Of a stretch of DNA of 8,805 bases, positions 1 through 6,206 are shown in pieces. The stretch lies in assembly GCA_040217755.1 (NCBI GenBank), contig JBEHWJ010000087.1, positions 1 to 8,805 of the forward strand. Direction: 5' to 3'. Under the pieces are notes generated by a model. That model worked only from the letters and a program-made list of their open reading frames with translations. It was not told where the DNA came from and did not search any database. Source of the stretch: PHAA01 sp040217755 (GTDB lineage Bacteria; Bacillota; Syntrophomonadia; Syntrophomonadales; Syntrophomonadaceae). Position 1 is the first letter of the stretch. Every line of letters begins with the position of its first letter. A program made the position numbers and the translations under genes.

Positions 1-11
1 CCTTGGGTTTC

Positions 12-63
12 TGACATATGTCATTTACAATTACACAGTAACTTGGTTTTGGGCATATGTCAA
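12..63. promoter_or_regulatory. Pair of FNR/CRP-like palindromic sites flanking a promoter
   Basis: Positions 12-23 are a perfect 12-base palindrome, TGACATATGTCA. Positions 51-63 hold a second, half-matching copy (minus strand TTGACATATGCCC). The two copies lie in similar context (CTTGG-TTT just upstream on the plus strand), so they form an imperfect direct repeat about 40 bases apart. The spacing TTGAC-N4-GTCAA has the shape of FNR/CRP-family operators (TTGAY-N4-RTCAA); that identification is inference. The right-hand copy overlaps the -35 box of a minus-strand promoter and the left-hand copy lies just after its expected start point, an arrangement that suits a regulator of the gene beyond the left edge. 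Confidence 0.45.
35..63 (-). promoter_or_regulatory. Candidate sigma-70 promoter firing off the left edge
   Basis: On the minus strand, TTGACA (63-58) is a perfect -35 box. It is followed after 17 bases by TACTGT (40-35), which matches TATAAT only at the first, second and last bases. The expected start point is near 28. The promoter lies just downstream of the minus-strand terminator at 84-124, so a new transcription unit probably begins here and its gene lies outside the window. The good -35, poor -10 and adjacent palindromes suggest a regulated promoter. Confidence 0.45.
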
Positions 64-83
64 TAACCTAAACGCGGTCAGGC

Positions 84-124
84 AAAAAAAATAAAACCGG
101 ACGATGTTTTCACCACATCGCCGG
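84..124 (-). terminator. Rho-independent terminator
   Basis: Read on the minus strand, CCGG-CGATGT (124-115) pairs with ACATCG-(T)-CCGG (107-97) around a seven-base loop, with one bulged T. A run of T broken by a single A follows (96-84). The plus strand has no T-run after the hairpin, so it works only leftward. It closes either the transcription unit containing the ParA-like gene or the structured RNA between that gene and this site. Confidence 0.85.
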
Positions 125-265
125 CTTATCCATCCGGGCGGGAACCATTCTGCTGCAGACGGGCGTCCCGATACCTACTGGTCAACGGAGTGCGGTAATC
201 CGGTACGGAAGGCAACCAGTAATTTGCACCGGAATCCTCTTCAAAGCAAGATATGGATTTGAAGA
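125..265 (-). ncRNA. Unidentified structured RNA or folded 3' region
   Basis: No gene is visible between the ParA-like stop (361) and the terminator, but the minus strand is dense in complementary segments. TCTTCAAA (265-258) pairs with TTTGAAGA (245-238). A seven-base stem, TACTGGT (221-215) with ACCAGTA (182-176), encloses a small TCCG/CGGA hairpin (209-199). CGGG/CCCG (170-160) can form a further hairpin. The terminator follows directly. Such a run of hairpins ending in a terminator fits a small RNA or a transcript-end structure. I compared it by eye with cobalamin, T-box, SAM, c-di-GMP and FMN consensus sequences and could not assign it. It is not upstream of a gene in the same transcript, unless readthrough into the gene past the left edge is regulated. 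Confidence 0.35.
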
Positions 266-360
266 TTCACCTGCAAAGCAAAATACTGACTCGATTCCAT
301 ATATTCTTTAATCTCCCTGCCTCCCTGGTGCAAAACCGTCTCTTAGGCCCGCGGCTGCTA

Positions 361-1071
361 TTAGGCACGAAGCCCGATGGGTTCCAATTCCTCGACTGTC
401 TCCACCAGCCGGGCAAAGGCCGACTTCAGATTTTCCTGCTGCAGTTCCCAGGCGGTCCTCCCCGTCAAGGGCAGGTCATGGATTCTCTCGCAGTGGGGGA
501 TGGGATCGGCCAGCACCTCATAACCGAAATGATCGCCCAAGGCAAAAAGCTGCTGGCTATTGTGGTCCCACTCCTTGGTATTTATCTTATTGGGTATGAT
601 CAGATCAATCGGCCTCAGATCATCGATACCGCCGCTCAGACTTTGCTGCAGAGCCAGGATCTGGCCTAACTCGTCGGGATGTTCGAGGTCGGTACATACC
701 GCCAATTTGGATGGGAAACCAGTCAACGGCTTTAAGGATTCCAACGAGGCGGGAAGTACCAATACGTATTCATAGGCCGCTCCTTCAATGAAGGATGTAA
801 AAGTATCGGCCGTGGGCTGTCCTGCTTCACAACCGCCGAGGCTCAGCAGGTCCACCCCCAGCCGGGTTGAGGTTATGAGATCCCCTGAATCCGAATCGCT
901 TATGCCCGTCAGCGGCGCCACCACCCCCAACCAAGCCCTGAGCTTTTCGTTACCTCCCACATCAACGATTAATACCCGGCGGCCCCGGGCCAGCAAACCG
1001 GTGGCCAGGTTGACCGTCACCGTGGTTTGCCCGCTCCCGGCATGACTGTTGATGATAGTCATCACCTTCAT
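361..1071 (-). CDS. ParA/MinD-family P-loop protein with degenerate nucleotide site
   Basis: This is a 236-residue protein of the ParA/MinD (SIMIBI) superfamily, normally cytosolic dimeric ATPases for partitioning, positioning or metal-cluster delivery. The N-terminus has the right shape: a beta-strand KVMTIIN, then a Walker A position reading HAGSGQTT (residues 10-17), helix VNLATGLLARG, and the second strand RVLIVDVGGN (32-41). The family consensus is KGGxGKT, so both the signature lysine (here His10) and the P-loop lysine (here Gln15) are gone. The strand that normally reads IDxPP reads VLVLPAS, with no aspartate. It therefore probably does not hydrolyse ATP normally. The start at 1071 is chosen because GGGGAGG lies just upstream; a longer reading to 1119 has no such site. 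It follows the thioesterase gene by 140 bases on the same strand. The partner or cargo is unknown. Confidence 0.8.
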   Translation of the reverse strand: MKVMTIINSHAGSGQTTVTVNLATGLLARGRRVLIVDVGGNEKLRAWLGVVAPLTGISDSDSGDLITSTRLGVDLLSLGGCEAGQPTADTFTSFIEGAAYEYVLVLPASLESLKPLTGFPSKLAVCTDLEHPDELGQILALQQSLSGGIDDLRPIDLIIPNKINTKEWDHNSQQLFALGDHFGYEVLADPIPHCERIHDLPLTGRTAWELQQENLKSAFARLVETVEELEPIGLRA

Positions 1072-1211
1072 ATGCTTCCCCTCCCCAACCAGTTTGCTAC
1101 TGACGGCACCATCTACCATTCAAAATCTTCTCGATATTCGATGCCTGCCAGCCGGATCGCTCCTGGCTCACATCAATGCTCACGGGCCGCCTTGACAACC
1201 ACTTCTGCCAC

Positions 1212-1706
1212 CTATATTAGGGCATCGGTTACGGTTTTATCGGTAAGTAAACGTGCCTGCTCCATCAGGGGGGAGTTTCTCTCTACGATAAATGTTCCCC
1301 GGCTTTTGGCCGCCAATTTCCCCTGGTCGTTGGACAGATTGGCTTCCGCCACTATTATCGACCGGCCGGCGCTTATCACATAACCCTCACCAGTCAGCAT
1401 TTTTTCATCAAACACCGGGGCCAGATAGTTCATGTTGATTTCCACCGACCGCACGATATTACCCAGCGTTATGGCGGCCATACCCATCACATTGTCGGCC
1501 AGAACAGCGATGATGCCGCCATTGACCCGGCCGGGATGGGATGAATAAATGGGACTCGGGTACATGCTGATGCCGGCCACCCCTTCCCCCAAATACGTAA
1601 ACCTAAGGCCCAAAGCCTTGAAAAGCGGCGACAAATCCTGCATGCCGCAAATTGCCGTGAAGATCTTCTCATCCAGCCCTCTGTTTTCCACTTCTATCCG
1701 GTTCAC
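1212..1706 (-). CDS. PaaI-type hotdog-fold thioesterase
   Basis: This is a 164-residue protein, slightly longer than the usual PaaI/YdiI acyl-CoA thioesterase (about 140). The core HPGRVNGGIIAVLAD (about residues 57-71) corresponds to the family's HGGxxxxLAD helix; Asn replaces the His before GG, which also occurs in the wider family. Later segments fit the remaining hotdog strands: EINMNYLAPV, GEGYVISAGRSIIVAEANL and GKLAAKSRGTFIV. It probably hydrolyses a small or aromatic acyl-CoA in the cytosol; the substrate cannot be read from sequence. The start is GTG at 1706, preceded by GGGAGGA at good spacing. A weak promoter may lie upstream on the minus strand, TTGCAT and TAGGAT separated by 18 bases. 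The neighbours are the selenoprotein gene upstream and the ParA-like gene downstream. Confidence 0.88.
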   Translation of the reverse strand: MNRIEVENRGLDEKIFTAICGMQDLSPLFKALGLRFTYLGEGVAGISMYPSPIYSSHPGRVNGGIIAVLADNVMGMAAITLGNIVRSVEINMNYLAPVFDEKMLTGEGYVISAGRSIIVAEANLSNDQGKLAAKSRGTFIVERNSPLMEQARLLTDKTVTDALI

Positions 1707-1913
1707 GACCTATCCTCCCCACTATATCGCGGTAGAAAAAGCACCATTTAGGCTGCTCCCGACCTGTATCTGCCGTTATCCTAACATCATGCCTTTCCAC
1801 TATGCAATAACAAACTGCAGCTCCACGTCCAGCACCCAAAGTGCCCGGTCCTTCTCGGTTGAGGGAGGTACCAAACCAGCCCGGCGAGTGGATGACGATT
1901 ACCGCCTGTTAAC

Positions 1914-2204
1914 CTAACATGAAGACGGGCGGGCGCTCCTGATGAAGTATTTCAGCAACCAGTTATAATCGATAACGGCGTTGCGCAGGAATGGTTCCAG
2001 CTCGGGATGGTATACCACCTTGATCCCGTTGCTCTCCACCACCTGGTCATTGTCGTGAGTTGACTCATCCAGAGTCAAATACAGGTTGGGACCGCCTCAG
2101 CCGATGCCGCCGAAATTGATGCGCAGCCTGGCATCCCCGGAGATCTTGCGTTTGTCCAGACCCTGCTGGTATTTCCGCCGGGCCCTTTCGGTTATGTTGA
2201 ACAT
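1914..2204 (-). CDS. HesB/IscA-like selenoprotein (UGA at codon 36 read as Sec)
   Basis: The reading frame runs from ATG at 2204 to TAG at 1914-1916, 96 codons, with one in-frame TGA at 2099-2097 (codon 36). Read through, the protein begins MFNITERARRKYQQGLDKRK and has the motif INFGGIGUGGPNLYLTLDES (residues 29-48). This is the HesB/IscA A-type Fe-S carrier signature FGGIGCGGPxL with Sec (U) in place of Cys. HesB-like selenoproteins are a recognised family in anaerobic bacteria. A 7-bp hairpin with a UGGAU loop starts 18 bases after the UGA and fits a bacterial SECIS. Similarity to the family continues on both sides of the TGA, which argues against a simple nonsense mutation. AGGTGA lies five bases before the ATG. 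The usual C-terminal CxC of IscA is absent; there is a single terminal Cys96. Its likely role is Fe-S or metal/redox chemistry in the cytosol. It requires SelA, SelB, SelC and SelD encoded elsewhere. Confidence 0.9.
2060..2078 (-). promoter_or_regulatory. Bacterial SECIS hairpin
   Basis: On the minus strand TTGACTC (2078-2072) and GAGTCAA (2066-2060) form a perfect 7-bp stem around the five-base loop TGGAT. The stem starts 18 bases and the loop 25 bases after the UGA codon. Bacterial SECIS elements have an apical loop with G among its first two bases, roughly 16-37 bases downstream of UGA; this one fits. It lies inside the coding sequence (codons for about L43-T49) and would bind SelB carrying Sec-tRNA. 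No other hairpin of comparable quality is close to the UGA. Confidence 0.85.
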
Positions 2205-2251
2205 TTCTGTCACCTGCCTTTAGAAAATCCTCCCCGGATGGCTAATCGATA

Positions 2252-2278
2252 ATATGGCCATATACCCTGTTAGGGTAT
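2252..2278. promoter_or_regulatory. Two overlapping palindromes at the selenoprotein promoter (candidate operator)
   Basis: ATACCCT (2262-2268) and AGGGTAT (2272-2278) form a perfect inverted repeat with a three-base spacer. It shares two bases with a second perfect palindrome, ATATGGCCATAT (2252-2263). Together they cover the predicted transcription start and the first bases of the transcript, the classic place for a repressor. The target gene is a HesB-like protein, so an Rrf2/IscR-type iron-sulfur regulator is a reasonable guess, but this is inference; no regulator gene is in the window. Confidence 0.5.
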
Positions 2279-2282
2279 TCAT

Positions 2283-2311
2283 AATATAGCCTATCCCGAC
2301 TGACGATGCAA
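2283..2311 (-). promoter_or_regulatory. Sigma-70-type promoter of the HesB-like selenoprotein gene
   Basis: On the minus strand TTGCAT (2311-2306) and TATATT (2288-2283) are separated by exactly 17 bases; an alternative -10, TATTAT, overlaps the second. The expected start is near 2276, inside the inverted repeat at 2262-2278. The untranslated leader would be about 70 bases, ending with AGGTGA before the ATG at 2204. The presence of a promoter suggests that this gene is a separate unit from the ABC operon upstream. Confidence 0.5.
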
Positions 2312-2338
2312 GCGCCCCGCCCTCTTTTCCGCCTTCCC

Positions 2339-2370
2339 GCCGCTTAACTGCATAAGGCTGCAGCCGCGGC
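2339..2370 (-). other. Nested hairpin after the DUF6512-like gene
   Basis: Nine bases past the stop codon, on the minus strand, GCCGC (2370-2366) pairs with GCGGC (2343-2339). Inside it, CTGCA pairs with TGCAG. No T-run follows, so it is not a standard intrinsic terminator. It could be a transcript-end structure for the six-gene operon or a pause site for factor-dependent termination. Confidence 0.3.
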
Positions 2371-2378
2371 ATTCCGCG

Positions 2379-2894
2379 TTATGCCAGGTGTTCGGTGAAT
2401 AGCGGATAATAGGGGACCTGGTTGGAAAACTTGATGAACAGATAACCGTTGATGACCAGGAACAGCAGGCAGACCATCAACAGCAGCATGTCCTGGCCGG
2501 AAAAGTGCCAATAAAATTCCGCTTCGATATAGTAGGCGATGAAGGCGCCCAAAAAGGTCAGGAAGGCCACCAGGACTATTTCAGTTACCGAGCCCGGCAG
2601 CTTGTAGAACAGCCCCACGTATAGATAAAACAATGAAAAGATGATGCCGACGATCAACTGGGCGCTTATCAGCCGGGACAAGGCGAAATTGTAAAAATTA
2701 TCGATATGTCGGAACAGGGAAAAATAGGCCAGCTCCAATAGACTCAGGGTGATGGCACTGAAAAAACCTATCTTCAAATGCTGCCAGATGGATTCCGAGG
2801 TCGAAAAAACGGGTAACGGGACAACATCGTGGCCAAAATGAAACAAGGTGTATATGCCGATAAACAACAGGCATTTAATCAATAAGTTTCTCAT
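2379..2894 (-). CDS. Small integral membrane protein, DUF6512-like
   Basis: This 171-residue protein is almost wholly hydrophobic, with about five membrane segments (roughly residues 4-22, 41-61, 72-96, 102-123 and 134-155). Between the first two is HFGHDVVPLPVFSTSESIWQ followed by HLK. The ESxWxHLK pattern after a proline-rich loop is what I associate with the uncharacterised DUF6512 membrane family; this is recalled from family resemblance and has not been searched. Conserved polar residues near the membrane face (His19, His22, Glu34, His39) could bind metal or heme, but that is speculation. The start ATG at 2894 has GGAGG at good spacing. It lies 50 bases after the FmdE gene on the same strand and is probably the last gene of the ABC/FmdE operon, followed only by a hairpin without a T-run. 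Confidence 0.75.
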   Translation of the reverse strand: MRNLLIKCLLFIGIYTLFHFGHDVVPLPVFSTSESIWQHLKIGFFSAITLSLLELAYFSLFRHIDNFYNFALSRLISAQLIVGIIFSLFYLYVGLFYKLPGSVTEIVLVAFLTFLGAFIAYYIEAEFYWHFSGQDMLLLMVCLLFLVINGYLFIKFSNQVPYYPLFTEHLA

Positions 2895-2944
2895 TTCTCT
2901 CCTCCGTGTGTTAACATCATCTCCATCAAAAAAATAAACAGACT

Positions 2945-3541
2945 TTATCCTTGGCCGCGGCGGCAGCCGGCACAGACGATGCCCTCGTCCATGGTCGTTC
3001 CATAAGCCTCCATGAAGGCTTCCCCACAGCGGGCGCAGTTGACAAACGGGAACAACCGCGGCTTACCGGCAATCTTCCTGGTTATCTTTTCGATTTGGAA
3101 CAGGTCCTGGTCGGACATCTCCAGCAGTTCCTGCCCACGCTCCTGCCGCATGGCGAAGAATTTCTGCTTCTCTTCGGGGGTAGCGGTTCCGAACTTGACC
3201 TTCTCGTGCAGTACCAGGGGTTCATTGCTCTTCCAGACCGGAACCTTGAGAAGCAGCCGGTAGCCCTCCCCGCTCATTTTATCGACCCAGCTGAAGGCGA
3301 ACTTGCCCTGATTGTCGATGATGAGGCTGTCATTGCCGAGAGTGCAGCCGGTGATCATCTGCACCCCATCCACACCGCATACATCATTCTCCACGATAGC
3401 ATAATAACTGGTGCCGATATGCTGGCCGGGACGGCCCAGCAATTCCAGCACCAGCATACTGGCACGCGACCCCACCACGATACCGGGGCAGACATGCCCA
3501 TGCAGAGCCGCCGCTTTGTCCCATGCCTCTCGATCCATCAT
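2945..3541 (-). CDS. FmdE-family protein with C-terminal zinc ribbon
   Basis: This 198-residue protein is of the FmdE family, named after a gene in the molybdenum formylmethanofuran dehydrogenase operon of methanogens; the biochemical role in bacteria is unsettled. The N-terminal domain has HGHVCPG (residues 14-20) and ENDVCGVDGVQMITGCT (51-67), the family's conserved His/Cys ligands. The C-terminus has CARC (169-172) and CAGC (190-193), a four-cysteine zinc ribbon. A frame reading from 3559 exists, but a perfect AAGGAGG lies inside it, eight bases before the ATG at 3541, so I start there; ATG at 3538 is an alternative. The gene begins 18 bases after the stop of the TrmO-FmdE fusion, so the two are cotranscribed and probably coupled. 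It is likely cytosolic and involved in metal or cofactor handling. Confidence 0.88.
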   Translation of the reverse strand: MMDREAWDKAAALHGHVCPGIVVGSRASMLVLELLGRPGQHIGTSYYAIVENDVCGVDGVQMITGCTLGNDSLIIDNQGKFAFSWVDKMSGEGYRLLLKVPVWKSNEPLVLHEKVKFGTATPEEKQKFFAMRQERGQELLEMSDQDLFQIEKITRKIAGKPRLFPFVNCARCGEAFMEAYGTTMDEGIVCAGCRRGQG

Positions 3542-3559
3542 CCTGGTTTCCTCCTTCAT

Positions 3560-4369
3560 CTATATATCTTCCAATTCAATGCTGAACAACGACTCGTCCG
3601 GGAGTTCCACAAATGTATCCTCATCGAGTTCCTGCCGGGCACTCACGGTCAGACGGCGACCCGGTTTCTCCCAGATGCTGCGGCCGGCCCCCACATCCTC
3701 GCGGAAGGTGAACCTGGCCGGGTTGGCCAGGCGGGCCCGGGTGAGGCCCTGCAGGGAGTCAGCCAGGCAGCCGGAACCTATTACTGCCACCTTTAAGTCG
3801 GGGCGGTTCAATGGCCCCAACAATCGATCGGCGACCAGACCCATCCTCACCGCCATGTACAGCCCTGCGCAGGCTTCCTGGTGATGGGCCAGGGCTTCAT
3901 CCAACATGATGGCGCGGCGCAGCACCGGATCCAGGGCCCGGATATCGGGTGTTTTCGGTGAGAATATGATGTCCCCTTGGTAGTAAGATTTGATATCCAA
4001 AACCGGGGTACCGTCCACCGCATCCAGGCCGCTCACTATAAGGCGGTTGCCCTCCACCCGGTCCAGGCGGACCAGTGTTAAAGCGATGGGATTGGGACGA
4101 TTGGGGGAGCGCAGGCCGAACACCCCGAATTCCGGCAAATTAGGATTTATCCGCCGCGGCACGGCTGAGAGGACTCGCCGATCGGCTCGATGGAACCACA
4201 GCAAGAGCCACAGGTGGGAATTCTCCTCTATCCGGAGCAGGGCCTGGTGGTATTCCGGATACACCTCGACCACCGCGCTTTGCCCCAGCAAGGCCATGTC
4301 TGCCGGGTTGTCTATCCCCGATTTGACCACGCCGATCGGTTTGAGGGAGATGTTCATGTCATCGACCAA
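3560..4369 (-). CDS. TrmO/TsaA-domain protein fused to a degenerate FmdE-like domain
   Basis: This 269-residue protein has two domains. Residues about 5-137 are a TrmO (YaeB/TsaA) fold, known in E. coli as the SAM-dependent N6-methyltransferase of t6A37 in tRNA. Here it shows KPIGVVKS, HLWLLLWFHR, FGLRSPNRPNPIALT (about 84-98) and DGTPVLDIKSY, all family hallmarks. Residues about 150-250 resemble FmdE: HHQEACAG (162-169) sits where FmdE has HGHVCPG, and GCLADSLQGLTRARLANPAR aligns with CGVDGVQMITGCTLGNDSL, keeping one Cys and losing the TGC cysteine. The start is TTG at 4369, seven bases after AAGGAG. A GTG at 4378 abuts that site and ATG at 4357 is too far away. It lies between the permease and FmdE genes. 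Its substrate may not be tRNA. Confidence 0.85.
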   Translation of the reverse strand: MVDDMNISLKPIGVVKSGIDNPADMALLGQSAVVEVYPEYHQALLRIEENSHLWLLLWFHRADRRVLSAVPRRINPNLPEFGVFGLRSPNRPNPIALTLVRLDRVEGNRLIVSGLDAVDGTPVLDIKSYYQGDIIFSPKTPDIRALDPVLRRAIMLDEALAHHQEACAGLYMAVRMGLVADRLLGPLNRPDLKVAVIGSGCLADSLQGLTRARLANPARFTFREDVGAGRSIWEKPGRRLTVSARQELDEDTFVELPDESLFSIELEDI

Positions 4370-4445
4370 AGTAATCACTCCTTACTCGATATATCCCGAT
4401 TTTCGACCCAGTTTCTTCCGTAGTTGCAGGGAATATCTTTTGCCG

Positions 4446-5210
4446 TTATTCCTGCCATTTGCCGATAAATCTCTGCAGGGGATTGAATACGATGGCTTCG
4501 ATTATCATCACCATCAGCACCAGCAACAAGGCCCAAGCGAACAACTTGCTGGTCTCCAGATAGCCGCGGGCGATGAAGATGGCATTGCCTATCCCATCCT
4601 GGGCCCCGAGCAGTTCAGCCATAATGGTGATCCGCAACGAGGAGGCCACGCTCAGGGAAAAGCCGGCCATGAATCCGTAGAGGAGGCCAGGCAGGTATAC
4701 CTTCAGCAGCTTGACCCTGGCCGGCACCCGGTAAACCCGAACCATCTGCAGCAGGTTGCTGTCGATGGACTGGATGCCTTTGGCGGAATTCAGGTACATG
4801 ATGGGCATGATCAATAGTGCCGTGACAAATATTACCTGGGTGCTGCCCTGCCCGAACCATACCATGGCGATGACCACGAAGATGATACTGGGTGTAGCCA
4901 TGACGGCATTTACGCCGGGCATCATCATACTGTCCAGGGGTTTTTTTAAGCCCCCGAATATGCCTAGAAACGTGCCTATCAGGACCCCGAAGGCCAATCC
5001 GGTCAGCTGCCTCTGCAGGGTGATCAGCAGGTTGCGGGTCAACTCCCCGCTGGCCAGCATGGCGAAAATCGATCTGAAGGTGCTGCCCGGCGAAGCTACT
5101 ATCAGGGGATGGGAGGCCCAGGCCAGGACCTGCCACCCCGACAGTATGATCAGTATCCCCAATATGTGGTAACGCCGGCTGTTAATTTCCCGAATAATAG
5201 AAGTTGTCAT
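4446..5210 (-). CDS. ABC transporter permease, NitT/TauT (SsuC-like) type
   Basis: This 254-residue integral membrane protein has about six membrane segments (roughly residues 15-32, 67-87, 100-120, 123-141, 175-197 and 224-244). The cytoplasmic coupling loop at about 154-175 (LLQMVRVYRVPARVKLLKVY then LP) matches the binding-protein-dependent permease EAA loop, although the EAA residues themselves are replaced. PLDSMMMPGVNAVMATPSI is typical of the nitrate/taurine/sulfonate group. It forms the membrane channel with the adjacent ATPase and lipoprotein. The start overlaps the end of the binding-protein gene by 29 bases, with a weak GGAAAG site, suggesting translational coupling. It lies 76 bases before the TrmO-FmdE gene. 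The substrate is not evident. Confidence 0.9.
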   Translation of the reverse strand: MTTSIIREINSRRYHILGILIILSGWQVLAWASHPLIVASPGSTFRSIFAMLASGELTRNLLITLQRQLTGLAFGVLIGTFLGIFGGLKKPLDSMMMPGVNAVMATPSIIFVVIAMVWFGQGSTQVIFVTALLIMPIMYLNSAKGIQSIDSNLLQMVRVYRVPARVKLLKVYLPGLLYGFMAGFSLSVASSLRITIMAELLGAQDGIGNAIFIARGYLETSKLFAWALLLVLMVMIIEAIVFNPLQRFIGKWQE

Positions 5211-6195
5211 CGGGTATCTTTCCGCCTATGGAAGCAGGGGGAGCGGTCTTCAGATATTCGGTCAGGAATACGTTCACTTCATCCTTGCACTGCGGGCTGC
5301 TGACCGGCTCCAGCCGGGCGAAGGGCAGGGATTTCTCTACCGCGCCGGCCTTCATCTTGGGAAAGTATTTCTCTACCACCGGGCCGGCGGCAGCCGGGTT
5401 TTCATTTATCCACTTGGCATTGGCATCGAACTGCTTCAGGACTTCATTGACCAGCGCGGTGTTGCCGGCATTTTCACCCACGACTATAAGCCCGGCCTGT
5501 GGGATCCTGGCTTTGCTGCCGGTAGCCTTGCCCCATTCCACCTGCAGGTCGATGGCCCGTATAACAGTGACATTACCTTTGGCGGCATTGGCGATGGCCA
5601 CTGACGAATTGGGTTCGTTGGAGAGGGCCAGTTTGATTTCCCCGGTAGCCAGCTTGGATGAGGACTCGGCCATGTCCATGTTCAGTATGGTCAAGTCTTT
5701 ATCGGGATCAATGCCGTTCTTGATCAGGATGTGGCGGAATACGGTGCCGTGGTAGCCGGTGCTGCCCCCCGTTACCGCTATCTGCTTGCCCTTCAGGTCG
5801 GCCAGGCTCTTTACACTGTTATCGGCGCTCAAAACATAGAGCATTCCCCATACCGCCACATTGGCCAGTTTTACGCTGGCTCCCTTATTGTAAAGCATGA
5901 TGGCATTGGTCATCGGGGCCATGATAAATTGCACCTGGTTGGATGTTACCATGGCAGAAAGCTGTTCATTGGTCACCCACGATTCGATGGTCGTCTTGTC
6001 AGCTATGCTCTGCAGAGCATTATTTTCAGCCATGGGTGCCAGTGGGTAGCTGCCTGCTCCCTGGGAGGCGGCGATCTTGACCTCCGGGAGTTTGACCGGT
6101 GTCTTGTCCGCGGTGGTTTTGGCGCATCCACCCAGGCCTATCCCCAGGATCATGATCATAATTGCCGCCAAGGCTTTTCTGATGTTTTTCTTCAT
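5182..6195 (-). CDS. ABC transporter substrate-binding lipoprotein, NitT/TauT-like
   Basis: This 337-residue extracytoplasmic solute receptor has an N-terminal signal peptide with two lysines, a hydrophobic stretch and the lipobox LGGC; Cys24 is the predicted lipidated residue. The mature part has the NMT1/SsuA-type layout: KIAASQGAGSYPLAPMAE, then VQFIMAPMTNAIMLYNKGA, then SLADLKGKQIAVTGGSTGY, a pattern seen in nitrate, taurine, riboflavin-precursor and thiamine-precursor receptors. It lacks obvious ModA/WtpA features, so molybdate or tungstate is not directly supported. AGGAGG lies eight bases before the ATG at 6195. The gene begins 11 bases after the ATPase stop and overlaps the permease start. 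It captures the ligand outside the cell and delivers it to the permease. Confidence 0.9.
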   Translation of the reverse strand: MKKNIRKALAAIMIMILGIGLGGCAKTTADKTPVKLPEVKIAASQGAGSYPLAPMAENNALQSIADKTTIESWVTNEQLSAMVTSNQVQFIMAPMTNAIMLYNKGASVKLANVAVWGMLYVLSADNSVKSLADLKGKQIAVTGGSTGYHGTVFRHILIKNGIDPDKDLTILNMDMAESSSKLATGEIKLALSNEPNSSVAIANAAKGNVTVIRAIDLQVEWGKATGSKARIPQAGLIVVGENAGNTALVNEVLKQFDANAKWINENPAAAGPVVEKYFPKMKAGAVEKSLPFARLEPVSSPQCKDEVNVFLTEYLKTAPPASIGGKIPDDNFYYSGN

Positions 6196-6206
6196 GAATC
6201 ATCCTC

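Noticed and set aside
125..240. Cobalamin riboswitch or T-box on the minus strand (GGTGCAAAT, CCAGTAGG and ATGGTTCCCGCC resemble conserved boxes)
   Set aside because: Only fragments match. The full B12 box and the GCCACTG core are missing, the T-box core has an extra base, and there is no specifier stem. The downstream gene is also not in this window.
241..300. A 19-codon minus-strand open frame from ATG at 300 (possible leader peptide)
   Set aside because: It has no well-spaced ribosome site, no meaningful amino-acid run and no known family; it is more likely chance.
1707..1913. Open minus-strand frames between the thioesterase and HesB-like genes, possible gene remnant
   Set aside because: There is no start codon with a ribosome site and no recognisable domain. 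The stretch is better read as a spacer with a weak promoter and a small GCAC/GTGC hairpin.
2951..3796. Long plus-strand open frame (281 codons) opposite the FmdE and TrmO-FmdE genes
   Set aside because: It is antisense to two well-supported genes whose motifs are clear; its composition is that of a reverse-strand shadow.
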